Origin: Carnegiea gigantea
Taxonomy: Eukaryota > Streptophyta > Magnoliopsida > Caryophyllales > Cactaceae
Length of the DNA stretch: 64,000 nucleotides
Direction: 5' to 3'
Assembly: GCA_029747015.1 (NCBI GenBank)
Contig: JAKOGI010000081.1
Coordinates: 1,159,001-1,223,000, forward strand
This document shows, in pieces, positions 46,475 to 58,941 of the stretch; the first letter of the stretch is position 1; each line of letters begins with the position of its first letter. The position numbers and the translations under genes are program-made. The notes under the pieces are model-generated. The model did no database searches. It had not been told where the DNA came from and saw only the letters and a program-made list of their open reading frames with translations.

Positions 46475-47849
46475 CTATTGTCCGGAATTATCATCCTTTT
46501 CTTTCCTCTCTCGGGATTTACCTTTTTCATTTTTCCAGCAAAGTTTTTGAATGTGACCGTGCATATTGCAATAATGACATTTAATCTTTCGTCCTGACCA
46601 TGATTTTGATCACTGCTTGGACTTGTCTCTAGTTTGAGAGGAATCTATGTTCTTACTTCTACGCCTAGGGATGTGCAAAAAAAATAAAAATAAAAATTGA
46701 AACTGAACCGAAAAAACCAAAAAACCAGTTAATCGAACAAATTTTTAAAAAAAACTAAAAAATTATTTGATTTTCAGTTTGATTATGGTTCGGCCAGTTC
46801 AAAAAATCTATTGACCATTGATTAAGCGAATCGAAATTATTTTTTTAAAAAATTAAAACATAAAAACCAAAAAATTTAGGTATGAAAGTATACATTTTTA
46901 ATTATTTGTGAATGATAATTAAAATTTAACTTTTTAAAAAAGATTTAAACGTAAAAAATGAAAAATTTATGTTAAAAAGTATGTTTTTTTATATTATCGG
47001 TGGTCAGTTAATCGGTAACCAAAGCAAAAATTCGGTTAGCCGACCTGAAAAATTAGTTAACTGACTTTTTCGGTTCGAATTTTGGATGAATCAAAATTTT
47101 GGTTAACCGAAAATGAGTTAACTGAAAATTTTTGTTCGATTGCGATTCAGAATTTTCTGAAACCGAAAAATCGATTGACCAAAACTCCAACTAACCAATT
47201 TTGCACACTCCTATCTGCATCTACTAGATTCTTGAATCGCATTTGCTTTTGACTGATTGTAGGAACCCATATCTTCCCTTCTTGTTTTCTCATTCAATAG
47301 GTGGCCTTGGCAGTTTCCATAAACAATTTTTTTGTGTGTGCAAAAGTGCTAAGCGACACAATGAGAGTATCCTAACTTTCAAATAGAGAGCTGAATATCA
47401 AAAATGCATGCAACGCATTATCAAGTGACATACTCACTACGGATAATTGGTTAATCAAGCCTTGAACATCGTTCACATGGACTACCATGCTCCTGCATCT
47501 GTGTACTCTAATTTCCTGAGCTTCCTCATCAGAGAGATTTTACTCATGGCATTTTTTGCTTCATACATATTTTTTCGAGATTCTTTTAAAATTTATAAGC
47601 ATTGGTCTCATTAGCAATATGTTGAAGTTCAATCAAGTCCACAAGTTATCTAATGGTACCAGAGGCCTTACAGTTCAAATATCCCATTCTTTGGCAATTG
47701 CACTCGTTGGGATGTTTTCATTTGTAATAATCCTTCACAGATAACATGTATTCCACATGCATTTTCAAAGTTGAGTAATTGGCAGATTTCAAACTAACGA
47801 CACTGGGCACTCCAAATTTATCATCTATTTTGAACGGCACAAGAATCAT
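46475..47849 (-). pseudogene. Copia gag, interrupted by MITE
   Basis: Starts MILVPFKIDDKFGVPSVVSL and continues SANYSTLKMHVEYMLSVKDY. Further on it has HVNDVQGLINQLSVVSMSLD, FESWDTLIVSLSTFAH and a zinc knuckle CHYCNMHGHIQKLC (about 46538-46579), ending at TAG 46475. These are the copia gag blocks in order. Frameshifts and the 548-bp MITE at 46666-47213 break it. Confidence 0.75.
46666..47213. mobile_element. hAT-type MITE in Copia gag
   Basis: Ends TAGGGATGTGCAAAA and TTTTGCACACTCCTA (13 of 15 complementary). The 8-bp flanks TCTACGCC (46658-46665) and TCTGCATC (47214-47221) differ only by transitions at three positions. The interior has AAACCGAA/TTCGGTT inverted blocks and no coding sequence. 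Confidence 0.8.
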
Positions 47850-47865
47850 ACAGCAAGCAACCAAG

Positions 47866-47877
47866 GCTCTGATGCAA
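47866..47877 (-). other. Copia primer-binding site (degenerate)
   Basis: TTGCATCAGAGC on the minus strand, 3 bp after the LTR. Compare TGGTATCAGAGC, complementary to initiator tRNA-Met. Confidence 0.65.
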
Positions 47878-47880
47878 CTT

Positions 47881-48659
47881 TGTTGGGGAAGCACACAAAA
47901 TAGCCAAATGCATATTGAAGCTAAATAAATCGTTTCCACTCTTGTGTTGTAAAAATGAGCCAAAACGAACGTAAGAATAGGCAACAAATAAAGATCAACC
48001 ACACAAATAAACAAGGGGGCACCAACATTTTGTGGAAAACCCTAATGAGGTAAAAGGCCACAAGTTGTTAGAAATAGTTTCAAAACCTTCCCTTAACCAC
48101 CAAGAATCAAAATAGGTGCAACCATTGTTCATACCTCATTCAACCTAGAGGCTTTACAATGATCAAGGATCACCATTGACACAAATAGGTCTCCAAATTC
48201 CCTCACTTAAAAGTGCCAAAGCACAAAATCATAACTCTGCGGGTTCATCAGGGTTTATCAGCGGCGAAAGCTTAAAACGACAATCTGGCCATTGGATTTT
48301 AATAGGAAAAATTAGGAATAACATCTTATGTTTTGCAATGATTGGAGATCATTTGGTTCTCAATCAGAGTTGGAGACACTGTTGTTGCTATGCATACTCT
48401 CTCTAACTGGTTCCTCTATTTTCATTCACAATTTTTCTATCTTTTTATATGTCTCACAGCAGAATAATCTTGGCATTACGATCTAATTTATCCATATAAA
48501 GAAATTTCTTTAAGAAGCCAAACAAGTGAGGCAAAGTGTGACTTTTAGACAACTCAAACCCATAAGAAAACACAACCCATCCACATAATAATGTGGGTAA
48601 GTAAACTTAAGCCCAAATAATTGGTCTTCCTCCTCCATGTAGGAAGGAAATACTGAACA
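47881..48659 (-). repeat. Copia LTR
   Basis: Minus strand TGTTCAGTATTTCC ... TTCCCCAACA, 779 bp, with a TATA box TATAAAAAG at 48441-48449. The start is inferred from the TGTT/AACA ends. Confidence 0.6.
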
Positions 48660-49740
48660 ATTAGATATCTTGGAAAAAGTTGGCAATGATGTGGTTTTCA
48701 TTCTAGAGTATAAAGGGCTATTTACATGAATTAGGATGAATAAAAGAGCTTAATTAATTCTCTTGTAAGATACAAAATTTTCGTTTACGAATGAGGAATG
48801 AGATGTGATTGAGATATGCAAACATGCAAATTTTTTTAGTTCCATTGAGAGAGACGCTAAACGCATATATGAATATGGTGTTGATATGATGGCATATCTT
48901 ATGGATAACGATGTCTTTATTGTTCAGATAATGAAACTAGATGGTCATGTGAATAACCAAGCTCAATCATTTGCAAGTTTAAGTGATTGTGAGCCTTTAT
49001 CAGTAGGGTTGTACAGTAGGGAAAACCTAAACTAGCTTGATTTAAACCAAAGACAGAATAAGGGTGGAAGCACAGATAAAAGATTAGATTAATTAAAAAT
49101 TTGACCAGACAAAAAAAAGCTTAAATTGGAGTAAGATCTGATAAGTTATAGGCCAACTTGTGTTGTGCATAAGACAGTTGGTAGTTTCATGGCAGTCCAC
49201 TGGACAATTGTTGAGAAATAATTATTTTTGGTCCCATCATGGCTTTTCATAAAGAAAGTCACAGCGAAGTTTGGCCTATTTGTTCTTATTTTGGTGGAAT
49301 TTTAATCCAGTATGCATAGCCATATACGTACATTGTTCTTTATGCATTTGTGGGTTCTGACTTGATGCTCATTTGATGATCAAGTAACTACTTAACTATC
49401 ATTATAGTACATGGAGTCATAAACATAAAATAATTAAACTAACTCATCTACTTAACAACTGACCACTTACCCATCCAAAAACAAGTATACAACCCATATA
49501 GTCATAGAATACCATTAAATAATTTAATTATATATTCAACGTCCTAAATATATTATTGAAACCAATAATAATAGCCGATTAGTTTGGCAACTTAGGGAGT
49601 TGGAATAATGGCTTGGAGGTTGCCGTGCAACAATGTGCTTTCCTTCTATTCTACAAATCCTACAAATAATAGTTGAAAAAATATGGATGATCTAATTATA
49701 CAAAGCCAATAAATTTATCCTCAGGATCCATTGATGTTGT
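48660..49740. other. AT-rich intergenic DNA
   Basis: An open stretch at 48805-49035 has no recognisable motif. Nothing else supported. Confidence 0.4.
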
Positions 49741-49754
49741 GACAAGGTAGAAGC

Positions 49755-49791
<37 letters not shown>

Positions 49792-49830
49792 CAACAACAA
49801 CAACAATAATCATAATAATAATAATAGTAG
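49755..49830. repeat. (AAT)n/(AAC)n microsatellite
   Basis: Trinucleotide run that abuts, and has replaced the first bases of, the Cassandra left LTR. Confidence 0.95.
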
Positions 49831-49882
49831 TGGCTTAAAAGATTTAATGCGACTACTTATATTACCAAAGGTGCATCTACCT

Positions 49883-49983
49883 TTTCGGGAAGCCATCTTT
49901 TAAGAATTCCGCAGTTAAGTATGTTTGCTGTAGAGAAATTTTAAAATGGGTGAACCCCCGGGAAGTTTCTCAAGCAGTGTGTG
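49883..49983 (+). repeat. 5S-rRNA-like block in left Cassandra LTR
   Basis: GAATTCCGCAGTTAAGTATG, then AAATGGGTGAACCCCCGGGA match the internal control region of plant 5S rRNA (box A and box C) with several changes. Confidence 0.85.
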
Positions 49984-50328
49984 AGCGAGGACGAAGCACG
50001 CTGAAAAGGCTTGTGGCGATTTGTGAGGCCAGTCAATGATCCTTAAAGCTGTTCCTGGTAACTGTCTTGGCCTGGGGGGCGGCCGAGGCATTACAGATGG
50101 TATCAGAGCCGATCCATGACCGTGAGCTACGCTAGTGGACAGGAGAGCCCTGGCCAGTCACCTAGCGGGGCAAAGGTACTGGGTATGGACCGTAAGTCAA
50201 GAGGACGTGTAAGTCAATCGATTAATCAGGCACAACGAGGATGTTGTGCACTTCAAGTAGGGGTGATTGCAACACCCTGTAAGTGGCTTAAAGGATTTGA
50301 TGCCACTACTTATATTACCAAAGATGCA

Positions 50329-50430
50329 CCTTCCTTTTCGGGAAGCCCACTCTTAAGAACTCCACAATTAAGCGTGCTTGCTATGGAGAAATCTTAAGAT
50401 GGGTGACCCCCTGAGAGGTTTCTCATGCAG
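50329..50430 (+). repeat. 5S-rRNA-like block in right Cassandra LTR
   Basis: AAGAACTCCACAATTAAGCG, TGCTTG and AGATGGGTGACCCCCTGAGA match the 5S internal RNA polymerase III promoter. Box A is closer to genuine 5S here than in the left LTR. Confidence 0.88.
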
Positions 50431-50548
50431 CATGTGAGCGAGGACAAGGTACATCAGAAAGGCTTGTGGCGATTTGTGAGGCTAGTCGATGGTCTTTAAA
50501 GCCGTTCCTGGCAACTATCTTGGCCCGGGAGGCGGCCAGGGTGTTGCA

Positions 50549-50575
50549 GTAGTAGCAGTAATAGTAATAATAATA

Positions 50576-50615
<40 letters not shown>
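50549..50615. repeat. (AAT)n microsatellite
   Basis: Directly follows the right LTR, so the Cassandra copy is bracketed by related trinucleotide runs. Confidence 0.95.
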
Positions 50616-51730
50616 ATTAAAATAATGAAACATGTTCATTATCACTGCTAAAACAAATTGAAAAAACTTAAATTATTTACTAACTTTATAATAATACCAC
50701 TGCCATGAGCGCTAATAGTGACCATTTACCCTCTCTTGTCACCATAGCCCCCAAACACTACCACCATGGCCGCCTTTTCCTCTATAAGATTCACCCCTCG
50801 CTATCATTAGGGAGTTGACTAGTGGCAAGGCGACTTCGATAGTATTTTATTGCTCAACCTCATAACCACCTCCTTGTTTGTCTCTTTCCACCCTCTCCAT
50901 AGTCAACTTGCAAGTGCACCAGCCTCAATCTCTCTTTTTACCTCCTCCACCTTGAAAAAGAGCAAAATTCCCCCAATCTCACACGAATCATCCACATCTG
51001 CATGATCAAAAGGGACTTTATGGGATTTAAGATGCAGAAATGGAGGAGAGAAATTGGGAGGGTGACAATTGAGTGGTTGAGTTTAGGAAAGGGTGGAAGA
51101 CAAGATGAGAGGGGTGGTTCGAAGGTAGCATGAAATGTCACTAAGTTACCGATGGTTAGTCAATTTTCTGTGGTGCGACAATTGTTGTGACCCAATGATA
51201 TTGTAGCAATGGTGGTTTGAGGAGGGGGAAAAGGAGGGGAAGGTCATTGTTGTTATTATTGTTTGTTATTATTATTATTATTGTTGTTGTTGTTATTTAG
51301 TATTTGCTTCAAAAACTTGCTGATAAATAATATATATTTCTTTGGCCTCTTTAATTTGCAACTTTTATAAGGTTTTTACTTTTTGAAATTTTTTCAAATA
51401 GTTACAACAACAACAATAATAACAATAATGATGATGACGACGACGACGATGATGATAATTATTATTATTTCTATCGAGATTTTAGCTTTCACATCATCAA
51501 TTCAGTAGAAGAAGGGCATTTTTTATCAATTCTTTGTTTTACATGATTTTTTAGCCAAAAATTTAACTTTCACATTATAAACAGTCATGCAAATTATTAT
51601 CCCCAAGGATGAATGGTTTTATGAATTATTTTGAAAAATTGTAGGTGTTGTAACTTTCACAATGAATTCATGGAATCCTTCCAATGTGATAGGAGAAACC
51701 TTATAATCGCAATATCATGTTCAGGTGGCT
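50616..51730. other. intergenic DNA with microsatellites
   Basis: Contains (TTA)n/(TTG)n at about 51250-51300 and mixed AAC/AAT/GAT/GAC triplets at about 51405-51470. No gene seen. Confidence 0.5.
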
Positions 51731-51732
51731 TT

Positions 51733-51960
51733 CTACTAATCCCTCTTGTTATCAACCTGAATTGATCCATTAGTCACAATGTTCCAAACATTACTATAAT
51801 AGGTCTCTATAAATGTCTTCACCATATCACTCCAAAGAGAATGATTAATATCTACAAATTTCACCATATCATTCCAAAGAGAATGATTAATATCTACAAA
51901 TTCAGTTAACAAACTTGATTTATCATGTTATTGGAAGTGTTGAGTTCTTCTACCATTGAA
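51733..51960 (-). pseudogene. possible Copia gag fragment
   Basis: The minus strand reads FVDINHSLWNDMVK, a duplicate FVDINHSLWSDMVK, then TFIETYYSNVWNIVTNGSIQ and a stop near 51733. 'W...M..F...Y...VW.IV.NG' fits the start of copia gag. It is short, so tentative. Confidence 0.35.
51818..51901. repeat. 42-bp tandem duplication
   Basis: TTCACCATATCACTCCAAAG at 51818 recurs at 51860 with one visible change (ACTCC to ATTCC). The length is 14 codons, so it is frame-preserving in the minus-strand reading above. Confidence 0.9.
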
Positions 51961-52149
51961 GAATTTGCAGGCTTGATTTGCTTTCTGGCATTAAATAGTT
52001 GGGTGTAGATGGGTTTTCCCCGTTTGAAGAATTTGAGTTGTGAATTGGTTGTATGTAATACTTTGAACGTTGTGCTTGAGAAATCTTTCCTGTTTTTTGT
52101 CTTTCATTGCATAACAAGAAATCGGCAAGTGTGACTTTATTTTGCATAG

Positions 52150-53565
52150 ATAGAGAAGGAAGGCTGTCAAGTTAATTGATTATAGTGTGAAAATATGAAA
52201 AGGTAGAAAGTGGACCCTCCTAGTCGTAGGGGATTTAGATTATCCTATGTTTTTGTTTCTTATAGGTGTAGTGTAATTCGCTTCTTTTAGATTCAAATTC
52301 CCTCAATGTTTAGAAATTGTTTTTTAGGTTAGGTAGGGATGAGAGCTATAGCATCAATAGGGTAGGCTCTCATGATGATGCAGAATCGAGAAAAATTTCT
52401 CTTAGTTTGAATTATAGAGACACAATAATTTCAGAGCAATGCTGGAGGATAATCAAGATTAAGAAGCACCTTTAGTAGGTGACTAGCAATGAATCTTTAG
52501 AAAATCTAGCATTTGGATCTCAACTAATAAAACCCAATTGGTATAGACCAGTTAGGGGTGATACTATAAGGCAATAGAAGATGACTTGGGGTTTGTCTAT
52601 GCTAGACATATATGGAATGGCTGATGAGCTTGGCTTGTAGGTTTGAAGGCATGTACACATTAGAAAAGTGTGATGTTAGCGAAAGTAGTGAGATTTCCAC
52701 ATTTGAAGGCACCTAAAATCCGGTCCTCCTTGGATATAAATGACGAGGGTTGTTCCACATTCAAGGCTTTTCAAATTATCAATGTGAGATAATCCCACTT
52801 TTTTTACAAATCCAATACTCTCAAGATTACTCAATTTTTCTGCATTGGAAAAAGCACCTCCTTTGTAGTTCTTCCTCTTTAATTTTCAAGTATCCTTCAC
52901 TTCTTTAAATGGTTTTCATTGTCAATTTCTATCCTCAGGAAAGGCTAAAATTTCTTCTTGAAATTTTTTCTAAAATGCCATGTGTACCTAATCAATAACT
53001 AAACCAAAAGAAGGCATGAATAAGCACTTGGAAACCTTAAAGTTGAATTATCTTGTCCATAATCCTAGGCCCTATAGTGTTTACAGTAGCAAATCATCAA
53101 AGTTTGTTGCATTGTAGCCATAAAAGTGCCTAAATTTGCAAGAACACATTCCTACGACCTTGGTGTTAGCCTCTTTGGATGAATCCATCCATGCCATAAT
53201 CTCTCTTGGCTTGGTAGTTTTAATCTTTTTCAAGTTGAGCAAAGCTCAATTGACTTCTAAATATTTGTTTTTTTTAATAAAAGGTTCTATAACTTATCTT
53301 GAGTCCTTTATAAAATAGAGCTACTAATAAATGGAATTTTACTTGCATAACAATAACTTGTTGGTTCCTTTTTAATTTCATTATTACAGAGTTGTTTTTG
53401 AGATACTTATCATAGAATGGGAAACTTGTGGGTCTCGAGATAACTTGACCCTCATATGAGACCCCTTGCAAAAAACAGAAGTTAAGCACATGAATTTTGT
53501 ATTTTTGTTCACAATTAATCAAACATTGCGTTCTTTATTACTAATTAGTTAAAAAATTCTCTCAG
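52150..53565. other. AT-rich intergenic DNA
   Basis: No recognised gene, repeat or element. Confidence 0.45.
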
Positions 53566-53569
53566 GTGG

Positions 53570-53825
53570 ATGCAAATATGCTGCCTTAACTTGCCACGTT
53601 GAGCACCATCTCCGATTAGAGGAGGCAATTGACATTTCTAATCAAGTTTATTTGGTACATAGTGATCTAGTCAACCAAATAAAGATGAGGCAAGCGTTTG
53701 AACACTTAAGACTATCACGTTTTAAACTCTCCTTACTTCCACAATTTGCAGAAATCACTAGGGTTACTTCGTGGAACAATCACATCTTTAAGACAACTAC
53801 TTTTCCTAATGTTACGTTTGCATAG
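53570..53825 (+). other. open stretch of unknown nature
   Basis: An 86-codon plus-strand frame without ATG, preceded by a possible splice acceptor (TTCTCTCAG). It reads GCKYAALTCHVEHHLRLEEA and later MRQAFEHLRLSRFKLSLLPQ, ending at TAG. The composition looks protein-like but I do not recognise it; downstream frames are closed. Confidence 0.2.
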
Positions 53826-56815
53826 GAGACAGGATGAACTAGGCCTGACCCATGCGATGGAAACCTAAAAGAAAGCAAGCAAACTGGAGAACTTGTTGCA
53901 AAATGGGCCATTGTTGGGAAATGCGATGCTAAGGAAGGATTATCAGGTCAGCAACACCAAGGTCTACAAGGGAGAAGGGGAAGAATCTAAAGACACCAAC
54001 AATAACTTCTAGTGTGAATCCTACTTGCATAGGGTCTGAGGAGATCCAAATGTCAGTGGTCTAACCCTTACTGGGATCACTACCTACACAGATACCGATT
54101 CCAATAGGCCCATAAAAAAATTGAAAACATTTTAAATTGCGAAAACTTCTCGGGCTAATTAAGATATGTTTACATAGTAGAAGCCACTAGCTATGGTTGC
54201 ATACCTGGAAGGTATTTTATCTATTAGAAATCCTCAGGGTCTAAAGCTCTTCTGTTTATTGGGTAAAGGAAGGAACGTAGGGTGCATTGACATGTTACTC
54301 AAAGTATACAAGGTCAAAATTACTTTGTCAAATAGATTGTGTGGACCGATCTGGTGGTCAATACTTTAAGGTTCAACCAGTTTCAAGTAACATAAGTATA
54401 ATATCCATCCTTTTTTTTTTGGGGGGGGGGGGGGAAAACCTAATATTTATCTTAAGCTTTTTTTGGAATACTTTAAGTTACTCAATATACTTTAATTTGA
54501 CTTGAATTTATAACCAATTGGTTTTGCTATTTTTCTTATTCTAGCGTTTGCTTTATAATTAGCCTCTTTGCTATGTGTTCAAAAATCCAACAATGATAAC
54601 AAGTGACCTAGATCCCAAGACCTAGAAATGCTATTCGCTTGCATATGACAATTATCAATCGTGTATGATTTTTTGGAATCATTATGATATGGTATGTACA
54701 TATATGTAGTCAATGACATCATAGACTGTACGTGTATTTTGTTAAATTGTGATATAATGATGATCTTCACCATAAACATTACATCACACTACATTATGGA
54801 AGGGTTTGGTGCTAATTATAATTGAAAAAAATTTAATCCATATGGATTAAATTTAATTTCAACAGTTTGAACCTAATTCGATTTTGACTAGAGTAACCTA
54901 ATTTTAATATGACTTTATATTAACTCAGTACAAATTAAGTGGGATACAAGCCTTTCATAACCAATCTTTGCTTTTTCTTGATCAAGCATAATCAACCTTA
55001 ATTGTAAGCAAAATACTTGGATCAATTGATGACGTACTTTAATATGATTAAAAATCAAAATTAATCTTAAAATGTCTTGAATTAGAATTATTCATTTATA
55101 AAATATCGATTAATAAAATGTAACTTAATTAAAAACTAAATCTGTTAACATGCCATATTGAAACTATTTTTGTGTTTTAGTTGTTGATTGATTTACCATT
55201 GTTGATTAATTAATTGTTTAATTGAGAAGAATTAAAGTCGCACACAAATGCTGGTGTCGTTACTTGATCATCGCTGGATCAATATCAATTTGGTTAGTGG
55301 ATTGGCCTTCCAAGCAGAGTTCATTGCTGGTAAAACATAACTTTGGTATAGGGAAGATTTGTTGAAAATTACATCAAAATTATATAAACTATTAGGTTTC
55401 AAGCCCAAGCATTGCATGGAATGCCATTATGTAATTTTTTTTGGCTTTTATTCTAGCAAAATAGGGCCGTTCTTTTGTAAATAATGTTTGTCCTTTGCAT
55501 GGTGGTCTTTGATGTTATGACCATACCATATGTTAGGCTTTAATCAAATGTCAAACTTAAAAATACCCAGTGTGAATACAGATAATATATTCTACTAAAT
55601 TTGCTTCTAATGTAAAATTGATGCTTGTTTGACAATTAAAAAGGTGAGAATTAGCAACATGTTCAAATTATAAACATAAGATATATAAAACTGAACTTGA
55701 TATGTGAACTTGTAGTATAGTGGAATTTTGGTGGGTGGTTTACTAATTTAAAAAAAGGTGAAATGTAATGACATACATAGTAGTGTCTGAGATTGTCCAC
55801 ATACCAAGTGTTTGGAATCTCTTTGCCCTTAGTGTGAGAAGTTTGTAGGTACATCAAACACTTATTCGATGCTGTATAGGTCCTTCCTAGTTTGGTCCCA
55901 GCTTCTTTGTATGCTTTTCAACTACTTGCATACTTCTAAGAACTTAGTTACTTGACCTCAGGGTTGATGGTTCACCCTTCGATTATACATTCTAATGATT
56001 CTAGCTTTGTACAACTCTGTTTTCATTACAATTCCATTCCTTATTTATATTTATCTAAGGCTTCAATTTATACCTTTTTATTATATGCTAGCTTGTAGCC
56101 TTGTAGCCTCATATTGGTTTTACCAACTTTTACTAGTACTAGTGTTATATCCCTTACTATGCAAGGACTAGAGTTAATTTTGTTATTAAAAAATAATTAA
56201 AATATATTGATTTATTAAAATAAGTTTAATTTTGTATAATAGAATAACTATTATGCTATCGTAATCGTTCATAAAAACATGGGTTTTCTCTTGTTTTCAA
56301 TTCCATCACTTGAAATTACATTTTTTTGATATTAAAATTATTTATTTAATTTGGTTAAGTTTTTAACCTTTGATATGCAAGTCATAATCTTGTCATTTGA
56401 TGCATTATATATTTTTTTCAATAAGATTTAGTTAAGAATATGTTACTATTCTACTAATTATTGCATAAATTATTCATTAAGTTGTTTCATTAAGTGGTCA
56501 ATTCTTTTAATTTAATGTAACATTGTGTTAAATTAGCTTTACTCTTGTGTGGCTATTCAAATGCCTATGTAGTTAGATTTTATAAAATTAAATTCAAATC
56601 GCAAAGTAATAACATATATAATAACATATAGTGAATCCTAATTTTTTTTTTCTTTTAAAGGTTAATAAATCCTAGTTAATAGTATTAATGTTAATTAATA
56701 TGAGTCAACTAACATCCACCAATTACAACTTGCCAATTCATTATGTTATGTCACATTAACTTGCCACATGTCATTCATATATGATTTGTATCCAATTTTT
56801 AATATATATATATGA
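53826..56815. other. AT-rich intergenic DNA
   Basis: No supported gene. A T-run followed by a G-run lies at 54411-54434. The part nearest 56.8 kb may be the untranslated 3' region of the minus-strand gypsy element but shows no LTR. Confidence 0.4.
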
Positions 56816-56819
56816 TTAA

Positions 56820-57528
56820 GGCTTCAGCACTATATGTATGCATGAAAGGTGTGTGAGTTGTGGAAGTCTTGACCGTTGTTCTCATGGACCATAGAATCCA
56901 AGGTAGCTCATCTACCTATGACCCTTTTACATCTTCAATTTTATTCTTCAAGGCCTAGATTATCTGCTTATTAGCAGCGTCTACCTGTCTACAAGCCTGA
57001 AGTCTTACAATTAAAGTGTTATAGACAGATATTCCTAGATCTTTATAGTATTCTTTCTTCCTTTCATCGATGTGTTATCTGCCATTGTCCATGGTGGTGG
57101 ATCTAGGAAGTCCATATCTTTTGATCACATGTTTCTATAAAAAGTCTGCGACTTTTTGTTCTGTGGTAGTTGTTATAGGCTCAGCTTCTATCCATTTTGT
57201 AAAGTAGTCCATTGACACCAATAAGAACTTCTTTGCCCCATTGCTTATGGAATGATGCCAAGGATGTCTATTCCCCACCTATCAAAAGGAGTAGATTCCA
57301 TAATTATAAAGAGATCATAGGCTGGTGTATGTATTTTCAGGAAGTGGAATTGGCATTTATCACACTTTTTGAAATAGTCTAGTGCATCTTTGAGCAATGT
57401 ATGTAAATAGAATTCTACTCTCAACACTTTTGCTACTAGCACTCTACCCGCTACGTGTGATCCACAATCTCCTTCATGGATTTCTCTAAGGATGTAATCT
57501 AATCTTTTCTTGATTACACATTTCAACA
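56820..57528 (-). pseudogene. Tat-like gypsy integrase, 3' part of pol split by insertion
   Basis: The minus strand continues the frame of 62151-64000. LLKCVIKKRLDYILREIHEG carries the His of the zinc domain, then KKCDKCQFH, FDRWGIDILGI (first catalytic Asp), MDYFTKWIEAEPITT, TMDNGR (second Asp) and VDAANKQII, where the expected catalytic Glu reads Asp. Stops are frequent. The frame fades near 56820. It is an old, inactive copy. Confidence 0.8.
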
Positions 57529-57533
57529 GGGGT

Positions 57534-58935
57534 TGTTGAACGGTAAATTTACCTATTTTACGTGCCTCTTTCACCCACTTTTAGCTCGTATAATAACTTA
57601 ATCTTTGGGGTTTTACCTTGTTTTATTTATGTTTTTGTGGGAAACAACTCCAAATCAAACAAGCGTCGCGGAAAGGGACGAAGATGGGACAAAACGACGA
57701 AAAACAGCGAAAACCGACGAAAATTGGCAAAGTGGGGCAAAACCGGGGGAGACGACCACCGTGCCAGCAATGTGGCCGTGCCACGTGGCACGGCCTGACC
57801 ATGCCACCTGGCACGGTCGTGCCACCCCCCCAGTTCGTCGGGCCTCGGTTTTTCTATTTAAGCTTCATTCGGGCATCTTCGCGAGAGAGTTCAGTTCGTC
57901 GGTCGTTGGGAGTTCGTTCGGTCGTTGGGGGTCTTTGCTCTGGTGATTTTGTAGGATTAGTTTAGGTTAGATTTTAGTTAAGAAGGGAGATTAGTTTAGG
58001 ATTGAAGATTGTAACATTGGATTCAACCTTTGGATTTCAAGTTCTTCATCAATTCAAGACTCAGTTTCCTTCTCTTTTATCTCTCTAGTTTTTTATGTTC
58101 TCGTTAATTATGTTTTGTTGATTTTGATTCTTGTATTGGTTTTGGTCGATTTATGTGTTTAAATTTCATTGTTAATTTATGTTGTTTAGTTGTTTAGATT
58201 CGTTTTATTTCATTCCGTTTTGTTCTTCAAGTTTATGTTCTTGTTGGTTAGTTTAGGTTTTCACGCGTTTTTCATGATTTGTTGGTAGATTGTGTTGCTT
58301 GAATTGTGATTAGCCTCTTGATGGCTAATTGATCTTGTACTAGGCCTAACCATACCCAATCTATGCCTAGAATTTAGAGTTTTCCTTCACGCCCGCCAAG
58401 TGTTCGATGAAATGCCTGAGAGGGTTTTCATCCATATTTTTAGGCGATTGACTTATGTTGAGAGGTGAGGTCAATTTGTTAGTGTGGGAGAAGGAATGGC
58501 CGAGTTCGAAACACGAAAGTAGTATCCGAATCGAGTTAGGTCCGGGGTTGCTAGTTTTGTGGTCTAATTCGCCCAACCCCATGAAAGTAGGTGGTTACAC
58601 GAGTTAGACTAGCTCATGACCCTTGAGAGAGGGCTTGGGTGGTCTTTGATGGTGCAACCGACCATCTCTTGTTCATAGCGTAGTTTGGGTGGGTTAGGAC
58701 TCGTATTGATTAGGTGGTTCACTAATTGGTAAAATCACAATTCCAAGTCGCTTGTTTCTGTATTTGTAGCGTAGTTTAGTTCCCCTCCTTCATCGTTGAT
58801 CACACCTAGATTGAGACGCTCTAGTAAACTCTGGTAGTTGAAAACACAATTCCCTGCGGACGACACCCCAAGTACTCAACGATACACCTTTCACTTGGGG
58901 TTTATAAATATTAAAACTTTGTTTTTCTTGCAATA
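57534..58935 (+). repeat. complete LTR, plus orientation
   Basis: Begins TGTTGAACGGTAAATTTACC, has a TATA-like CTATTTAAG near 57855 and ends CTTGCAATA (CTTGCAACA in the inverted copy). Its first ~275 bp are absent from the partial minus-strand copy. Confidence 0.7.
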
Positions 58936-58941
58936 AGTTTT

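Larger units (their letters stand above)
46475..48659 (-). mobile_element. Ty1/copia remnant: 5' LTR, primer site and gag
   Basis: On the minus strand, an LTR (48659-47881) is followed by a degenerate initiator-Met primer site and a gag frame with a CCHC knuckle. No pol and no 3' LTR follow; the element is cut off near 46475. A hAT MITE sits inside gag. Confidence 0.75.
49831..50548 (+). mobile_element. Cassandra TRIM retrotransposon
   Basis: Two LTRs (49831-50095, truncated; 50268-50548, TGCAACACCCTG ... CAGGGTGTTGCA) flank a 172-bp internal region. That region starts with a perfect initiator-Met primer site TGGTATCAGAGCC at 50098 and ends in a purine-rich AAGTAGGGGTGAT. Both LTRs contain 5S-rRNA-like sequence, the hallmark of Cassandra. 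No protein is encoded; such elements depend on other retrotransposons for mobility. Confidence 0.93.

Noticed and set aside
50329..50430. Genuine 5S rRNA gene
   Set aside because: Only the central part matches, with changes in box A and box C, and it sits inside matching LTRs of a Cassandra element.
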